Assembly (NCBI GenBank): GCA_022448485.1
Contig: JAKUUI010000009.1
Span: 1 to 53,078, forward strand
Length of the DNA: 53,078 nt
Direction: 5' to 3'
From: SAR324 cluster bacterium
GTDB lineage: Bacteria; SAR324; NAC60-12
The position numbers and the translations under genes were made by a program. The notes beneath the pieces were generated by a model. It was not told the origin of the DNA and did no database searches. It worked only from the letters and a program-made list of their open reading frames with translations. This document shows positions 42,866 to 51,059 of the stretch, piece by piece; positions within the stretch are counted from its first letter, which is position 1, and each line of letters opens with the position of its first letter.

Positions 42866-43705
42866 TCACTCCTCTCCGCCTTCTGCGACTGCTGCCCCTT
42901 CGCCGCCTCCTTCAAACTTCAGAGCTTCGTACATTGTCTTTTGAGCTGGAGGCAGATAGTTCATCAAGTCGTTTTCAATAAAATCCGGACGCTGTCCGCC
43001 CTCAATGTAAAGCACTCCGTCACGGATCATTTCCATCAAAACTTTTTCCTCACCAGCATAGCCTTCAAGCTTCTTTTTGGCTGGAGCAAAAATAGTGTTC
43101 GCAAAAAGGGAACCATAGAAAGTGGTAATCAAAGCCACGGCCATTGCCGGACCAATCGCAGAAGGATCATCCAGGTTTTGCAAGAGCAGCACGAGTCCAA
43201 CCAGCGTTCCAAGCATTCCCCAAGCAGGGCAAAGAGAAGCCATCGTTCCAACCACAGCAATTTCACCGTCTTTACCGGCCATAGTGTACTTAACTTGGTG
43301 CGCCATCATTTCCACAATTGCTTCGCGGTCAGCCCTGTCAACCACCAGTCTCAGTCCTCCGCGCAAGAAAAGGTTTTCGATACTGGGTAGTGCGTCTTCA
43401 ATCGCAAGAATATTTTTCCGAGCAATTTTAGAAACGTCAACAATCAGGGTTAGCGTTTCAACCAATTGCACCGTACTCGGTTTCCATGATTTGCCGATGT
43501 AGCCCAGAAAGCCCTTTGCGTCTCCCATTGGATGCGAAATAAATGTGGAAGCAACAGTTCCTCCAAAAACTATCATTATTGAAGGCGTGTCCCAGAAGTA
43601 CATCCCGTTTCCGAATTTGATTGTGAGTGTGGCAAAATCAAACATCATGGCAAACAACAACATAAACCATGCTAAAATGGTCCCAATTAGCGTTCCCTGT
43701 TCCAT
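42866..43705 (-). CDS. motA: MotA-family stator protein
   Basis: Inner-membrane stator subunit with four helices that forms the ion channel with MotB. The 279-residue protein shows FGGTVASTFISHPMG near residue 47, a cytoplasmic loop with RGGLRLVVDRADREAIVEMM, and the proline-containing third and fourth helices (CPAWGMLGTLVGLVLLLQNL then AVALITTFYGSLFANTIFAP). The C-terminus is Gly/Glu rich. Other flagellar genes are not in the window, so a non-flagellar motor cannot be excluded. Confidence 0.92.
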   Translation of the reverse strand: MEQGTLIGTILAWFMLLFAMMFDFATLTIKFGNGMYFWDTPSIMIVFGGTVASTFISHPMGDAKGFLGYIGKSWKPSTVQLVETLTLIVDVSKIARKNILAIEDALPSIENLFLRGGLRLVVDRADREAIVEMMAHQVKYTMAGKDGEIAVVGTMASLCPAWGMLGTLVGLVLLLQNLDDPSAIGPAMAVALITTFYGSLFANTIFAPAKKKLEGYAGEEKVLMEMIRDGVLYIEGGQRPDFIENDLMNYLPPAQKTMYEALKFEGGGEGAAVAEGGEE

Positions 43706-44045
43706 AAAAATATTCTCCAGATATCAAATAAGTGAGGGTTCTTTGAGCCTCAAATTCAATTTAACAAAGTGTCAATTTTTGCAACACGTTTTAGATTAGC
43801 AATAACTGTGAAAATTCAAACAGTTGGTGTGAATTATTTGTGGGACATCTAATGATCTCGTCCGAAAATTCCTGCTTCAGACAAATCCGAGTAAATTTTT
43901 CCGCCACTTTATACGTCTCTCAGAAAGGCAAAAACAGCTAAAACTTTATTCAATCTTGATAGTCATAAGCTTTTGTTTTTAAATTATTTTATTGTATATT
44001 GTGCTAATATTTTCGATGCCGTACTTTTTGCGGCTGCGGGACTTT
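43706..44045. other. 340-bp intergenic region upstream of motA
   Basis: AT-rich stretch between motA and the downstream end of tatD, both on the minus strand. It should hold the promoter of the motA operon, but I found no convincing sigma70 or sigma28 boxes. No gene is supported. Confidence 0.4.
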
Positions 44046-44816
44046 TTAGTCGGAAAAGTTGAACAAACGTTGAGCGTTTGCTGAAGTTTGTTCAGATAAT
44101 TGTTCCAGAGAAATTCCTCGCAATTCTGCGATAAAAGTTGCAATGGCTGGAATATGGGCTGGTTTATTGGGCTTTCCCCTGAAGGGAGTAGGGGCAAGAA
44201 AAGGTGAGTCTGTTTCCAGAAGCAAACGATCAAGTGGAAGCCAACTCACCACTTCCCGTAGATCTTCTGCATTTTTGAAGGTCACAATCCCGTTAATTCC
44301 AATATACCAGCCCATTTCTATCAAGGTCTTGGCCATCTCAAATGAACTCGTGAAACTGTGTGCCACACCTAGAGGCGGTACTGGAATCTCCTGCAGAATA
44401 TTGAGGGTATCTGTTTCTGCTTCACGGCTGTGCATGATAACCGGCAGATTTAGCTCAACTGCCAGCTGCAGCTGTTTACTGAATACTTGTTGCTGGACCT
44501 CAGCAGAACTGTACATGTAATGATAATCAAGCCCGGTTTCTCCAATTGCAATCAGCTTCTTTTCTTCCAGGGCCAGCTTGCGAATTTTTTGTTCAAGATC
44601 TTCAGTTAGCTCTGCAGCATCATGCGGATGAAAACCGACACTTCCGTAAACTTCAGGAAATTGCTGCACCATACTTGAGACAAAATCCAGCGACGGTTCA
44701 TCTACGGAAACAGTGACCATACGCTGAACTCCAGCCTGTTTTGCCTCAATAATTGCTTCTTCCGGAGTTGAATCCAGTTTGTCCAGGTGGCAGTGAGTAT
44801 CGATAAAACTTGTCAT
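44046..44816 (-). CDS. tatD: TatD-family metal-dependent deoxyribonuclease
   Basis: TIM-barrel metallohydrolase with DNase or aminoacyl-tRNA-type hydrolase activity in the cytosol. The product has 256 residues from ATG 44816; an ATG three codons upstream is possible. Metal ligands are in FIDTHCHLDKL, the glutamate of IGETGLDYH, PVIMHSREAE and LLLETDSPFLAP with PFRGKPNKPAHI, all typical of TatD. It is divergent from the small membrane ORF and the lipoprotein gene. Confidence 0.92.
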   Translation of the reverse strand: MTSFIDTHCHLDKLDSTPEEAIIEAKQAGVQRMVTVSVDEPSLDFVSSMVQQFPEVYGSVGFHPHDAAELTEDLEQKIRKLALEEKKLIAIGETGLDYHYMYSSAEVQQQVFSKQLQLAVELNLPVIMHSREAETDTLNILQEIPVPPLGVAHSFTSSFEMAKTLIEMGWYIGINGIVTFKNAEDLREVVSWLPLDRLLLETDSPFLAPTPFRGKPNKPAHIPAIATFIAELRGISLEQLSEQTSANAQRLFNFSD

Positions 44817-44855
44817 AGAGCACATAAATGGGCTAAATTGATGGAGTTAATTTTT

Positions 44856-44930
44856 ATGAGTTTTTGGTTGCTGTTCTTAATTGCCGTGGCCGTCATTCTT
44901 GCCTCTGAACTATCAGCCGTAACTCGTTAG
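44856..44930 (+). CDS. Possible 24-residue small membrane protein
   Basis: The frame ATG-TAG encodes MSFWLLFLIAVAVILASELS then AVTR: one membrane helix of about 15 residues with a short polar tail. GGAG lies nine bases before the ATG. It precedes the Bor-like lipoprotein gene by 30 bases on the same strand. The size is typical of small regulatory membrane proteins. Chance cannot be excluded for so short a frame. Confidence 0.4.
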   Translation: MSFWLLFLIAVAVILASELSAVTR

Positions 44931-44960
44931 CTGCCCTGCACCTCATCAAATTATTAGCAA

Positions 44961-45296
44961 ATGTTCAACTTGAAACTCAAATTTAATGCTGCGGTAATTT
45001 TATGTTTGCTGATCACTACCGGTTTGACGATCATGCTTTCCGGTTGCTATACCTTACGTGTTTATCATGATACAGATAAGTTGCGGGAAAAGCACGATGG
45101 AGAAATTTCCAGCATCAGCATGATCTTCGCTGGGAGCCAAATTGGCGGCCCTGCTCAAATTCGTTCTGTCTGTCCTAGTGGTGCTTCACTGATTGAAATT
45201 GAGCAAACTGCCACTGACGGCCTGGTACATTATATGAGCCTCGGACTGTACAGCCCTCAAACCGTGCGAGTCTGGTGCAAACGAAGAATTCGGTAA
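44961..45296 (+). CDS. Bor/Iss-like outer-membrane lipoprotein
   Basis: 111 residues with a signal peptide ending in the lipobox LSGC (lipidated cysteine near residue 28). The mature part ends LVHYMSLGLYSPQTVRVWC. This resembles the end of lambda Bor and Iss lipoproteins, which have a GLxxxxTLGIYTPxxxRVYC-like end and two cysteines, here also in RSVCPSG. Known Bor proteins are surface lipoproteins linked to serum resistance; in a free-living bacterium the role is unknown. It is followed four bases later by rnc. Confidence 0.65.
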   Translation: MFNLKLKFNAAVILCLLITTGLTIMLSGCYTLRVYHDTDKLREKHDGEISSISMIFAGSQIGGPAQIRSVCPSGASLIEIEQTATDGLVHYMSLGLYSPQTVRVWCKRRIR

Positions 45297-45299
45297 AAA

Positions 45300-46037
45300 A
45301 TGAAACAAGAATGGATCCGTATCTGTCAGCGTCTTGATTATCAATTTCAAAACCCTGAAATCCTGCGTCAGGCACTGACTCATAAGTCTTATCTGCCTGC
45401 TGAAAAAGATGAATATTACGGTAATAACGAAAGAATTGAGTTTCTCGGTGATGCAGTATTGGACCTGGTAATCAGCGAAATGCTGATGGAAGAGTTCCCG
45501 GAACTGGACGAGGGTGGCCTCTCAAAGTTCCGGGCCAGCCTGGTTAGTGAGTCAGGACTCAGCAAACAGGCCCGCGCCCTGGAATTAGGCACTTGTTTAC
45601 TATTGGGCAGGGGCGAAGAAATGACCGGAGGACGAAATAAAACATCTTTGCTGGCTGATACTTTTGAAGCAGTCATGGCGGCCATCTACCTCGACAGCCG
45701 TGAAATACACGGGCTTTCTGAAATCACCCGCGTAATTCAAGGGATTTTTCTGCCTCATTTGCCTCAAGATGCAGAAGGTTATATTACGAGAGATTATAAA
45801 TCGGAACTGCAGGAACATGTACAGAAAATAATTGGGGTTCCCTCGACATACGAACTGGTGGAAGAATCCGGCCCGGATCACGAAAAGGTTTTTACGATGG
45901 CAGTTTTTATCAGGGAAAGGGAGTGCGGACGCGGTAGAGGAGCCAGTAAAAAGCTGGCCAGCCAGCTTGCCGCAGAAAATGCTTTGCTGCGAATCCAGCA
46001 AGATCCTTCTTTTCTTCTAGCAGAAAAAATCAACTAA
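45300..46037 (+). CDS. rnc: Ribonuclease III
   Basis: Double-stranded RNA endonuclease for rRNA and mRNA processing. The 245-residue product has the signature ERIEFLGDAVLDLVISEML near residue 44 and the second acidic cluster LLADTFEAVMAAIYLD. A C-terminal dsRNA-binding domain fills about 160-230 (DYKSELQEHVQKII to GRGASKKLASQLAAENALL). It overlaps rluB by one base and follows the lipoprotein by three bases. Confidence 0.96.
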   Translation: MKQEWIRICQRLDYQFQNPEILRQALTHKSYLPAEKDEYYGNNERIEFLGDAVLDLVISEMLMEEFPELDEGGLSKFRASLVSESGLSKQARALELGTCLLLGRGEEMTGGRNKTSLLADTFEAVMAAIYLDSREIHGLSEITRVIQGIFLPHLPQDAEGYITRDYKSELQEHVQKIIGVPSTYELVEESGPDHEKVFTMAVFIRERECGRGRGASKKLASQLAAENALLRIQQDPSFLLAEKIN

Positions 46038-46780
46038 TGCAAAATTTTCATTCAGGAGAACCTGTCAGGATCCAAAAAGTCATCGCCCAGGCCGGAATTG
46101 CCTCAAGACGTGCCGCAGAAAAATTAATTCTGGCCGGCGAAGTGGCACTGAATGGCGAAACTGTCAGGGAGATGGGCCAAAAAATGCTCGTCGGAAAAGA
46201 CCATTTGAGCGTGGAGGGCCGACGGGTGAAAATACCACAGCGTCAAAAAACGCATGTCTATGCGCTTTACAAGCCTAAAAATTGCATCACGACTCTCAAT
46301 GATCCTGAAGGACGCACCGCAATCAGTCACTTTTTTCCTCGAACTTCAGCAAGACTTTTTCCTGTAGGTCGACTTGATTATGATGCAGAAGGCTTGATTT
46401 TACTCACCAATGACGGTGATTTGGCCCAGCAGTTGATGCATCCGCGGCACAAGGTCTGGAAAGGTTATTTTGTTAAGGTGCGCGGCATCGTCAATAACGA
46501 GACTCTGTCAACTCTGCGGCAGGGACCGGTGATTGAAAAACGCAGACACCAGCCGGTTCGAGTTAAAATTCTGCACACTGTCAACGATAAAACATGGCTC
46601 GAGATTTTCCTCAGAGAAGGTACAAACCGGCAAATTAAAAAGATGCTCATGACCCTTGGTTATCAGGTGCAAAAAATTAAGCGCTTTCAGATTGGAACTG
46701 TTTCTTTGGGTGAATTACAGTCCGGAGAAAGCAGGGTTTTGACTTCTGAAGAACTTAAACAAATTATGACAAGTTCGTAA
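46037..46780 (+). CDS. rluB: Pseudouridine synthase, RluB/RsuA family
   Basis: Makes pseudouridine in rRNA. The 247-residue protein has an N-terminal S4 RNA-binding domain (RIQKVIAQAGIASRRAAEKL near residue 11). The catalytic domain has the aspartate in FPVGRLDYDAEGLILLTND and ends with EGTNRQIKKMLMTLGYQV. RluB (23S U2605) is more likely than RsuA on length and motif, but the two are close. It is translated right after rnc, a pairing that suggests coupled RNA processing. Confidence 0.88.
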   Translation: MQNFHSGEPVRIQKVIAQAGIASRRAAEKLILAGEVALNGETVREMGQKMLVGKDHLSVEGRRVKIPQRQKTHVYALYKPKNCITTLNDPEGRTAISHFFPRTSARLFPVGRLDYDAEGLILLTNDGDLAQQLMHPRHKVWKGYFVKVRGIVNNETLSTLRQGPVIEKRRHQPVRVKILHTVNDKTWLEIFLREGTNRQIKKMLMTLGYQVQKIKRFQIGTVSLGELQSGESRVLTSEELKQIMTSS

Positions 46781-46787
46781 AAAGTTG

Positions 46788-46815
46788 TCATTCCAGCGAA
46801 AGCGGGAATTCGGGG
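46788..46815 (+). repeat. REP-like intergenic palindrome
   Basis: The stretch GTCATTCCAGCGAAAGCGGG followed by AATTC folds into ATTCC-x-GC, a GAAA loop and GC-x-GGAAT. It resembles the GTCATTCCCGCGAAAGCGGG repeat common in intergenic regions of many proteobacteria. It lies just after rluB. Copy number in this genome cannot be judged from one window. Confidence 0.5.
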
Positions 46816-46967
46816 ATTTGTGATTATCTGAAATAATTGATTCCTGCTTTCAATGTAATAACAGACAAGTGTGGCATTTTGACTTTTTGCGGGTTTACTA
46901 ATTCACGAATTAAGTCAGAAAATCAGTACCACCCTCCACTCAAAACCCGAGATTCTACACGCAAAAA

Positions 46968-48629
46968 ATGCCCAAGGCAGACTTATACAAAATTACGATT
47001 GCAGACGGGAAAGTGATGCTGCGTATTCCTCAGCAGCTGGTTGGGGCGGACACTGCCGATATGGACGATATTCAGGCAGAACTGCACCTGATGAATGTGG
47101 ACTACGTTCCGGAACATCTGCTGGAAATTTATAATCGGACCAGCGGTGAATTTGATTTCCTGGCAGATCTTGAGACCACTGATTACACTTTGCAAGTTGA
47201 ACTTAGTGAAGATGAAGCAGAGGCCCTCATAAACGTCATTCCTCCTAAGGTAGAAGAAGAGCCTTTGACATCGGAACGGATTATTGCCGCACTAAGAGAA
47301 CAAAATATTCTTCAGGGAATCAGCAACGAAAATATTAATAAAATTATTGCAGAAAAGATTTATTACGAGCCAACTGTAGTCGCCCGCGGTAAATCGGCGG
47401 TACATGGAAAGAACGGGTATCCTGAACTACTGTTTCTTCCTGAGAAGTCTCGACCGGCTCCAGGAGCTCATGTAAACCTCCAGGAGTTGCCGGCTTTACA
47501 GAAAGTGAAAGAAGGCCAGGAACTGGTACGCGTGGAGACGGCCACAATGGGTCAAGACGGCTATACCATTACCGGAAAATTGATTACTGCTTCAACCGGA
47601 AAACAGTACCGCATCCGTCCGGGACGCAACACCAGTTATAATCCGGAAGGCACTCATATCATTGCGACAAAATCCGGAGTGGTCTGTCTCCACAACGACA
47701 GCATTTCGGTGGAACAGATAAAAATCGTAGATAAAGTTGATGCAACCACCGGACATCTGCGTTTTGACGGAATTGTATGTATCCGGGGTAATGTTTCTGA
47801 TCGCGTCAGTGTAGAAGCGGTCCGGATTGACGTCAGCGGTTCCGTCGGGAAAGCACGCTTACGCTCGCTCGGTGAAATTAGGGTCGCACAAAGTCTCAAG
47901 GGCACCATCGTTCAATGCGGAAGTTCGCTGCGTGCAAACAACATGACTGATATTCAGGCAAATGTCGGTGAGCATGTTTTGGTAGATGATTTCGTTCTCA
48001 ACTCAAAAGTCTTTTGCGGTTCAACTTTCCAGATTGCATCATCAAACGGATATGTTTCCGGAGGAGACCTTCAAGCCGGAAGCCTTATCCGGCTGCCGAA
48101 TGTCGGTTTGCCTGGAGCAGAAGAAGCTAAGAAGGCTGAAAAAAAAACAGAAAGCAGTGAGTCCCAGACTGTTTTAGAAGTTGGAATCTCACTTAAAAAC
48201 CGCAAGCAGTTTAATGATCTCGAAAAACAGGCTCGTGAATTCTTGTATGCACTGAAGGACGATCTTCAGGAAATTACCTCTATTCTTAATGAAATCGAGG
48301 AAAGCGGCTGGGATGATAAAAAAATTGAGGCCTTAAGTGAGTTGGAGACAAAGGCCAATAAGAATGTGTCGAGTGCATTCGCTGATCTCCGGAAGCGGGA
48401 AGTTCACGACGAAATCAATGACTTGAACAAGATCACAAACGGAGGTGCCGTTTTCATTACCGGTAAAATTCCGGCCGGCACGATAATCAATATCCGTCGT
48501 TCCCGCTTCAATGTACCGGCAAGTACAACCGACAAAGCCTATAGTTTCGATGAAAACGGCATTAAGTTCGACTCCTGTAAAGAACTCTTGAAGAGCTACC
48601 AAGAATATTTTTTCAAGATGCCAACCTGA
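46968..48629 (+). CDS. FapA-like DUF342 protein
   Basis: 553-residue protein of the DUF342 (flagellar assembly protein A) family. It has an N-terminal region to about residue 100. The conserved core then holds YEPTVVARGKSAVHGKNGYP, a DGYTITGKLI segment, and a beta-helix-like stretch with FDGIVCIRGNVSDRV, VRIDVSGSVGKARLRSLGEI and NGYVSGGDLQAGSLIRL. The C-terminal part is a coiled coil of about 90 residues (about 410-500). Function is poorly known, with links to motility and surface processes. It is followed by a pentapeptide-repeat gene. Confidence 0.85.
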   Translation: MPKADLYKITIADGKVMLRIPQQLVGADTADMDDIQAELHLMNVDYVPEHLLEIYNRTSGEFDFLADLETTDYTLQVELSEDEAEALINVIPPKVEEEPLTSERIIAALREQNILQGISNENINKIIAEKIYYEPTVVARGKSAVHGKNGYPELLFLPEKSRPAPGAHVNLQELPALQKVKEGQELVRVETATMGQDGYTITGKLITASTGKQYRIRPGRNTSYNPEGTHIIATKSGVVCLHNDSISVEQIKIVDKVDATTGHLRFDGIVCIRGNVSDRVSVEAVRIDVSGSVGKARLRSLGEIRVAQSLKGTIVQCGSSLRANNMTDIQANVGEHVLVDDFVLNSKVFCGSTFQIASSNGYVSGGDLQAGSLIRLPNVGLPGAEEAKKAEKKTESSESQTVLEVGISLKNRKQFNDLEKQAREFLYALKDDLQEITSILNEIEESGWDDKKIEALSELETKANKNVSSAFADLRKREVHDEINDLNKITNGGAVFITGKIPAGTIINIRRSRFNVPASTTDKAYSFDENGIKFDSCKELLKSYQEYFFKMPT

Positions 48630-48645
48630 ACTTTAAATCAAAACA

Positions 48646-49485
48646 ATGGCCGATATCACCAGAAAAGATGTTGAACGCCAAGTCAAGCGCCGGGCTCCGC
48701 TGAAGGAGGTCGATATGACTGGGCTTAATCTTGATGACTTTAATTTTGAAGGCGCAATTTTTAGTAAGTGCAAATTAACCGGAAGTACCTTCAACGGCTC
48801 TGATTTTGCTTTTTCCCGCTTTGAAAAATGCCTGATCAATGATTGTGATATGAGCAACTGCAACGTACAGGAATCTTCTTTCACAGAATGTGATATCAGC
48901 AAATCAGATTTGCATGACAGCTTGCTGATAGAAGTAAACTTCCGTCAGGCAGTTTTCCACAGTACTGATTTCAGCGGTGCTTATATTAAAGATTCAGTCC
49001 TGATTGAGGCAGAAGGTGATCTGTGTAATTTTTCTTTTGCAACTTTATCTTCATCCAATCTGTCCGGTGCAAAAATGCAAGTCTGTGACTTCAGTGCCTG
49101 CCAGGCTTTTGGTATCAAGGCAGCAGGTTCGGACTTCACCGGTTCAGATTTTACTGGAGCCCGCCTAGATTCATCTCAGCTGCAGGATTCAATTTTAAAT
49201 TTTTGCAATTTCTCGCAAGCCTCTTTGCAGGAATGTGATCTGAGCCAGGCCAAGCTCTTTTCTGCAACTTTGAACAGCGCACTTTTAAATTCTGCGATTT
49301 TGAATACAGCGTTATTAATGAGTGCAAAAGCGAGGGCTGCAGTGCTGAATGACGCCAGCCTCGATAATGCAAATATGGCAAAAGCAGATTTTTCCAAAAG
49401 CATTTTTAATGGTTCTTCCATGAGCGGAGTTTTGGATCATGAAACGGTTTTTGACGGAGCCAGCCTGGAGGGAGTAACAAGATGA
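48646..49485 (+). CDS. Pentapeptide-repeat protein
   Basis: 279-residue protein made almost wholly of five-residue units of the form A(D/N)LxX, starting near residue 25 with TGLNLDDFNFEGAIFSKCKL. It forms a right-handed quadrilateral beta-helix. About 45 units can be counted, with phenylalanine, leucine or serine at the inward positions and many cysteines (over ten), unusual for the family. No signal peptide or membrane helix is visible. The stop overlaps the next gene by four bases. Confidence 0.9.
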   Translation: MADITRKDVERQVKRRAPLKEVDMTGLNLDDFNFEGAIFSKCKLTGSTFNGSDFAFSRFEKCLINDCDMSNCNVQESSFTECDISKSDLHDSLLIEVNFRQAVFHSTDFSGAYIKDSVLIEAEGDLCNFSFATLSSSNLSGAKMQVCDFSACQAFGIKAAGSDFTGSDFTGARLDSSQLQDSILNFCNFSQASLQECDLSQAKLFSATLNSALLNSAILNTALLMSAKARAAVLNDASLDNANMAKADFSKSIFNGSSMSGVLDHETVFDGASLEGVTR

Positions 49486-49940
49486 AGTGGAAACTACGCG
49501 GGAATTTAACTGCAGTCCTTTTTCTGCTGTGTACAACAACAGTATTTGCGGAATACCGGGCCTATGAACTGGAGGTTTTTGACCGCATCGTAAACACTTC
49601 CCGTAAGGTGATTACCTCATTTTCGCCATCTGATTTTATTCAAGTCAACGGCGGCCCGCAGCGAATCGGCATTATCATCCGTGCTTCATGGATTTGCTAT
49701 GGAGACACTTCTCTGTATAAAAAAGTATGTCCAATGCCGAAAGCTGTCAACCCGCGTTTTCAGGAAGGCGACCGCGTGCAGATAGTATTGAAAAAACATT
49801 TGACTGATCAGTGGCTTGGTGTAATAGAAAACAGTTTTTTTCGACCGGGACTGCGGAGTAACGTTTACGGTGTGCGCTTTGCGGAGCGTGGAAATCTTTA
49901 CACACGTTATTACGAATCCAACCTGAAAAAAGCTCCCTGA
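49482..49940 (+). CDS. Secreted hypothetical protein
   Basis: 152 residues with a clean Sec signal peptide (basic start, hydrophobic core to about residue 20, likely cut after TVFA). The mature part is beta-rich and basic and has two cysteines (SWICYGD and KKVCPMPKA) that could form a disulfide. No family is recognised. It is translationally coupled to the pentapeptide gene and shares its operon with fapA. Confidence 0.7.
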   Translation: MKWKLRGNLTAVLFLLCTTTVFAEYRAYELEVFDRIVNTSRKVITSFSPSDFIQVNGGPQRIGIIIRASWICYGDTSLYKKVCPMPKAVNPRFQEGDRVQIVLKKHLTDQWLGVIENSFFRPGLRSNVYGVRFAERGNLYTRYYESNLKKAP

Positions 49941-50092
49941 TATTTTTTCTTCGCCCGTCTTGAAGGTTTCTCTTGTTTGCAGTAGACTGAGCGTTCCATT
50001 CTGGATTGAATTTTTGTACTTATTTGAGCTTTTCAGCAGCTGGAATGGAAAAACCAAATAACACCCGGGTTTATCGGCAGGAACCTTAATCA

Positions 50093-51013
50093 GTGAAAAA
50101 TACAATGGAAAAAATAAAATCTGCGAGCCTGATGACCGCAATCAAAACACCTTATAAGCCGAACGGAGAAGTTGATCTGGAAAGCTATGACCGACTGGTT
50201 GAAACGCAAATTAAAAATGGTGTGGAAGGCTTAATAGTCTGTGGAACCACAGGCGAAGGTCATTTGATGGACTGGGAAGAACACCTGATGCTGATTGCCC
50301 ACAGCGTTAATCAATTCGGTGACACTCTGGTTATTGTCGGCAACACCGGAAGCAACAATACACGCGAAGCACTCAAAGGCACCAGGTACGGATTTGCTTT
50401 TGGAATGGACGCAGCACTGCAGATTAATCCATATTACGGTAAAACATCTGATGCAGGACTCAGAGAACACTTCAAGCGAGTTTTAGATTTAGGGCCTTCC
50501 ATTATTTACAATGTTCCCGGAAGGACCGGGCAGGATCTGCATCCTGAAATTATTGAGGAACTGGCAGAACATCCAAATCTAATCGGCGTCAAGGAGTGTG
50601 CCGGCAACGAACGAATGGGTCATTATGAATCGAAAGGAATCGCCTGCTGGTCCGGAAACGATGATCAATGTTTTGAGGGCCGTCACCGTCACGGTTCGCA
50701 CGGTGTGATTTCCGTGATCAGCAATTTGCTTCCTGGACTGATGCGGCGTCTGATGGATACTGATGATCCGGAACTGAATGCACGTTTGCAGCCCCTGATG
50801 TCATGGCTTTTTCATGTGCCCAGCCCCAATGCACTAAATACGGTGCTGAGCATGACTGGAGCAATAAAACCTGTTTTTCGGCTACCTTACTCTCCGGTTG
50901 ACCTGGAGGCACGCCAGCAAGTCATAGATTTACTGCTGGGCTTTTCACCTGAAGAATGGGTCGGTTCCGGACTCGAACTGATGGAAGACAAGCAGTTTAT
51001 TCTCACTGCCTGA
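50093..51013 (+). CDS. dapA: Dihydrodipicolinate synthase, plant-like type
   Basis: Condenses aspartate semialdehyde and pyruvate in lysine synthesis. The 306 residues have GTTGEGHLMDWEEH near residue 44, the catalytic tyrosine in IIYNVPGRTGQDL, and the Schiff-base lysine in LIGVKECAGNERM. Unlike classical bacterial DapA, the segments VGNTGSNNTREAL, INPYYGKTS, WSGNDDQC and HGVISVISNLLPGLMR match plant-type enzymes. Start GTG 50093; ATG 50105 is the alternative. It stands alone with no other lysine genes here. Confidence 0.85.
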   Translation: MKNTMEKIKSASLMTAIKTPYKPNGEVDLESYDRLVETQIKNGVEGLIVCGTTGEGHLMDWEEHLMLIAHSVNQFGDTLVIVGNTGSNNTREALKGTRYGFAFGMDAALQINPYYGKTSDAGLREHFKRVLDLGPSIIYNVPGRTGQDLHPEIIEELAEHPNLIGVKECAGNERMGHYESKGIACWSGNDDQCFEGRHRHGSHGVISVISNLLPGLMRRLMDTDDPELNARLQPLMSWLFHVPSPNALNTVLSMTGAIKPVFRLPYSPVDLEARQQVIDLLLGFSPEEWVGSGLELMEDKQFILTA

Positions 51014-51033
51014 AGATCACAGGCCTACGGTAG

Positions 51034-51053
51034 GGCCGCATTACAAGGCGGCC
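51034..51053. terminator. GC-rich hairpin between dapA and the nucleoside hydrolase gene
   Basis: GGCCGC/GCGGCC with an eight-base loop sits between the convergent stops of dapA and the hydrolase gene. No T-run follows on the plus strand, so it is at most a weak bidirectional stop. Confidence 0.35.
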
Positions 51054-51059
51054 AAAACC

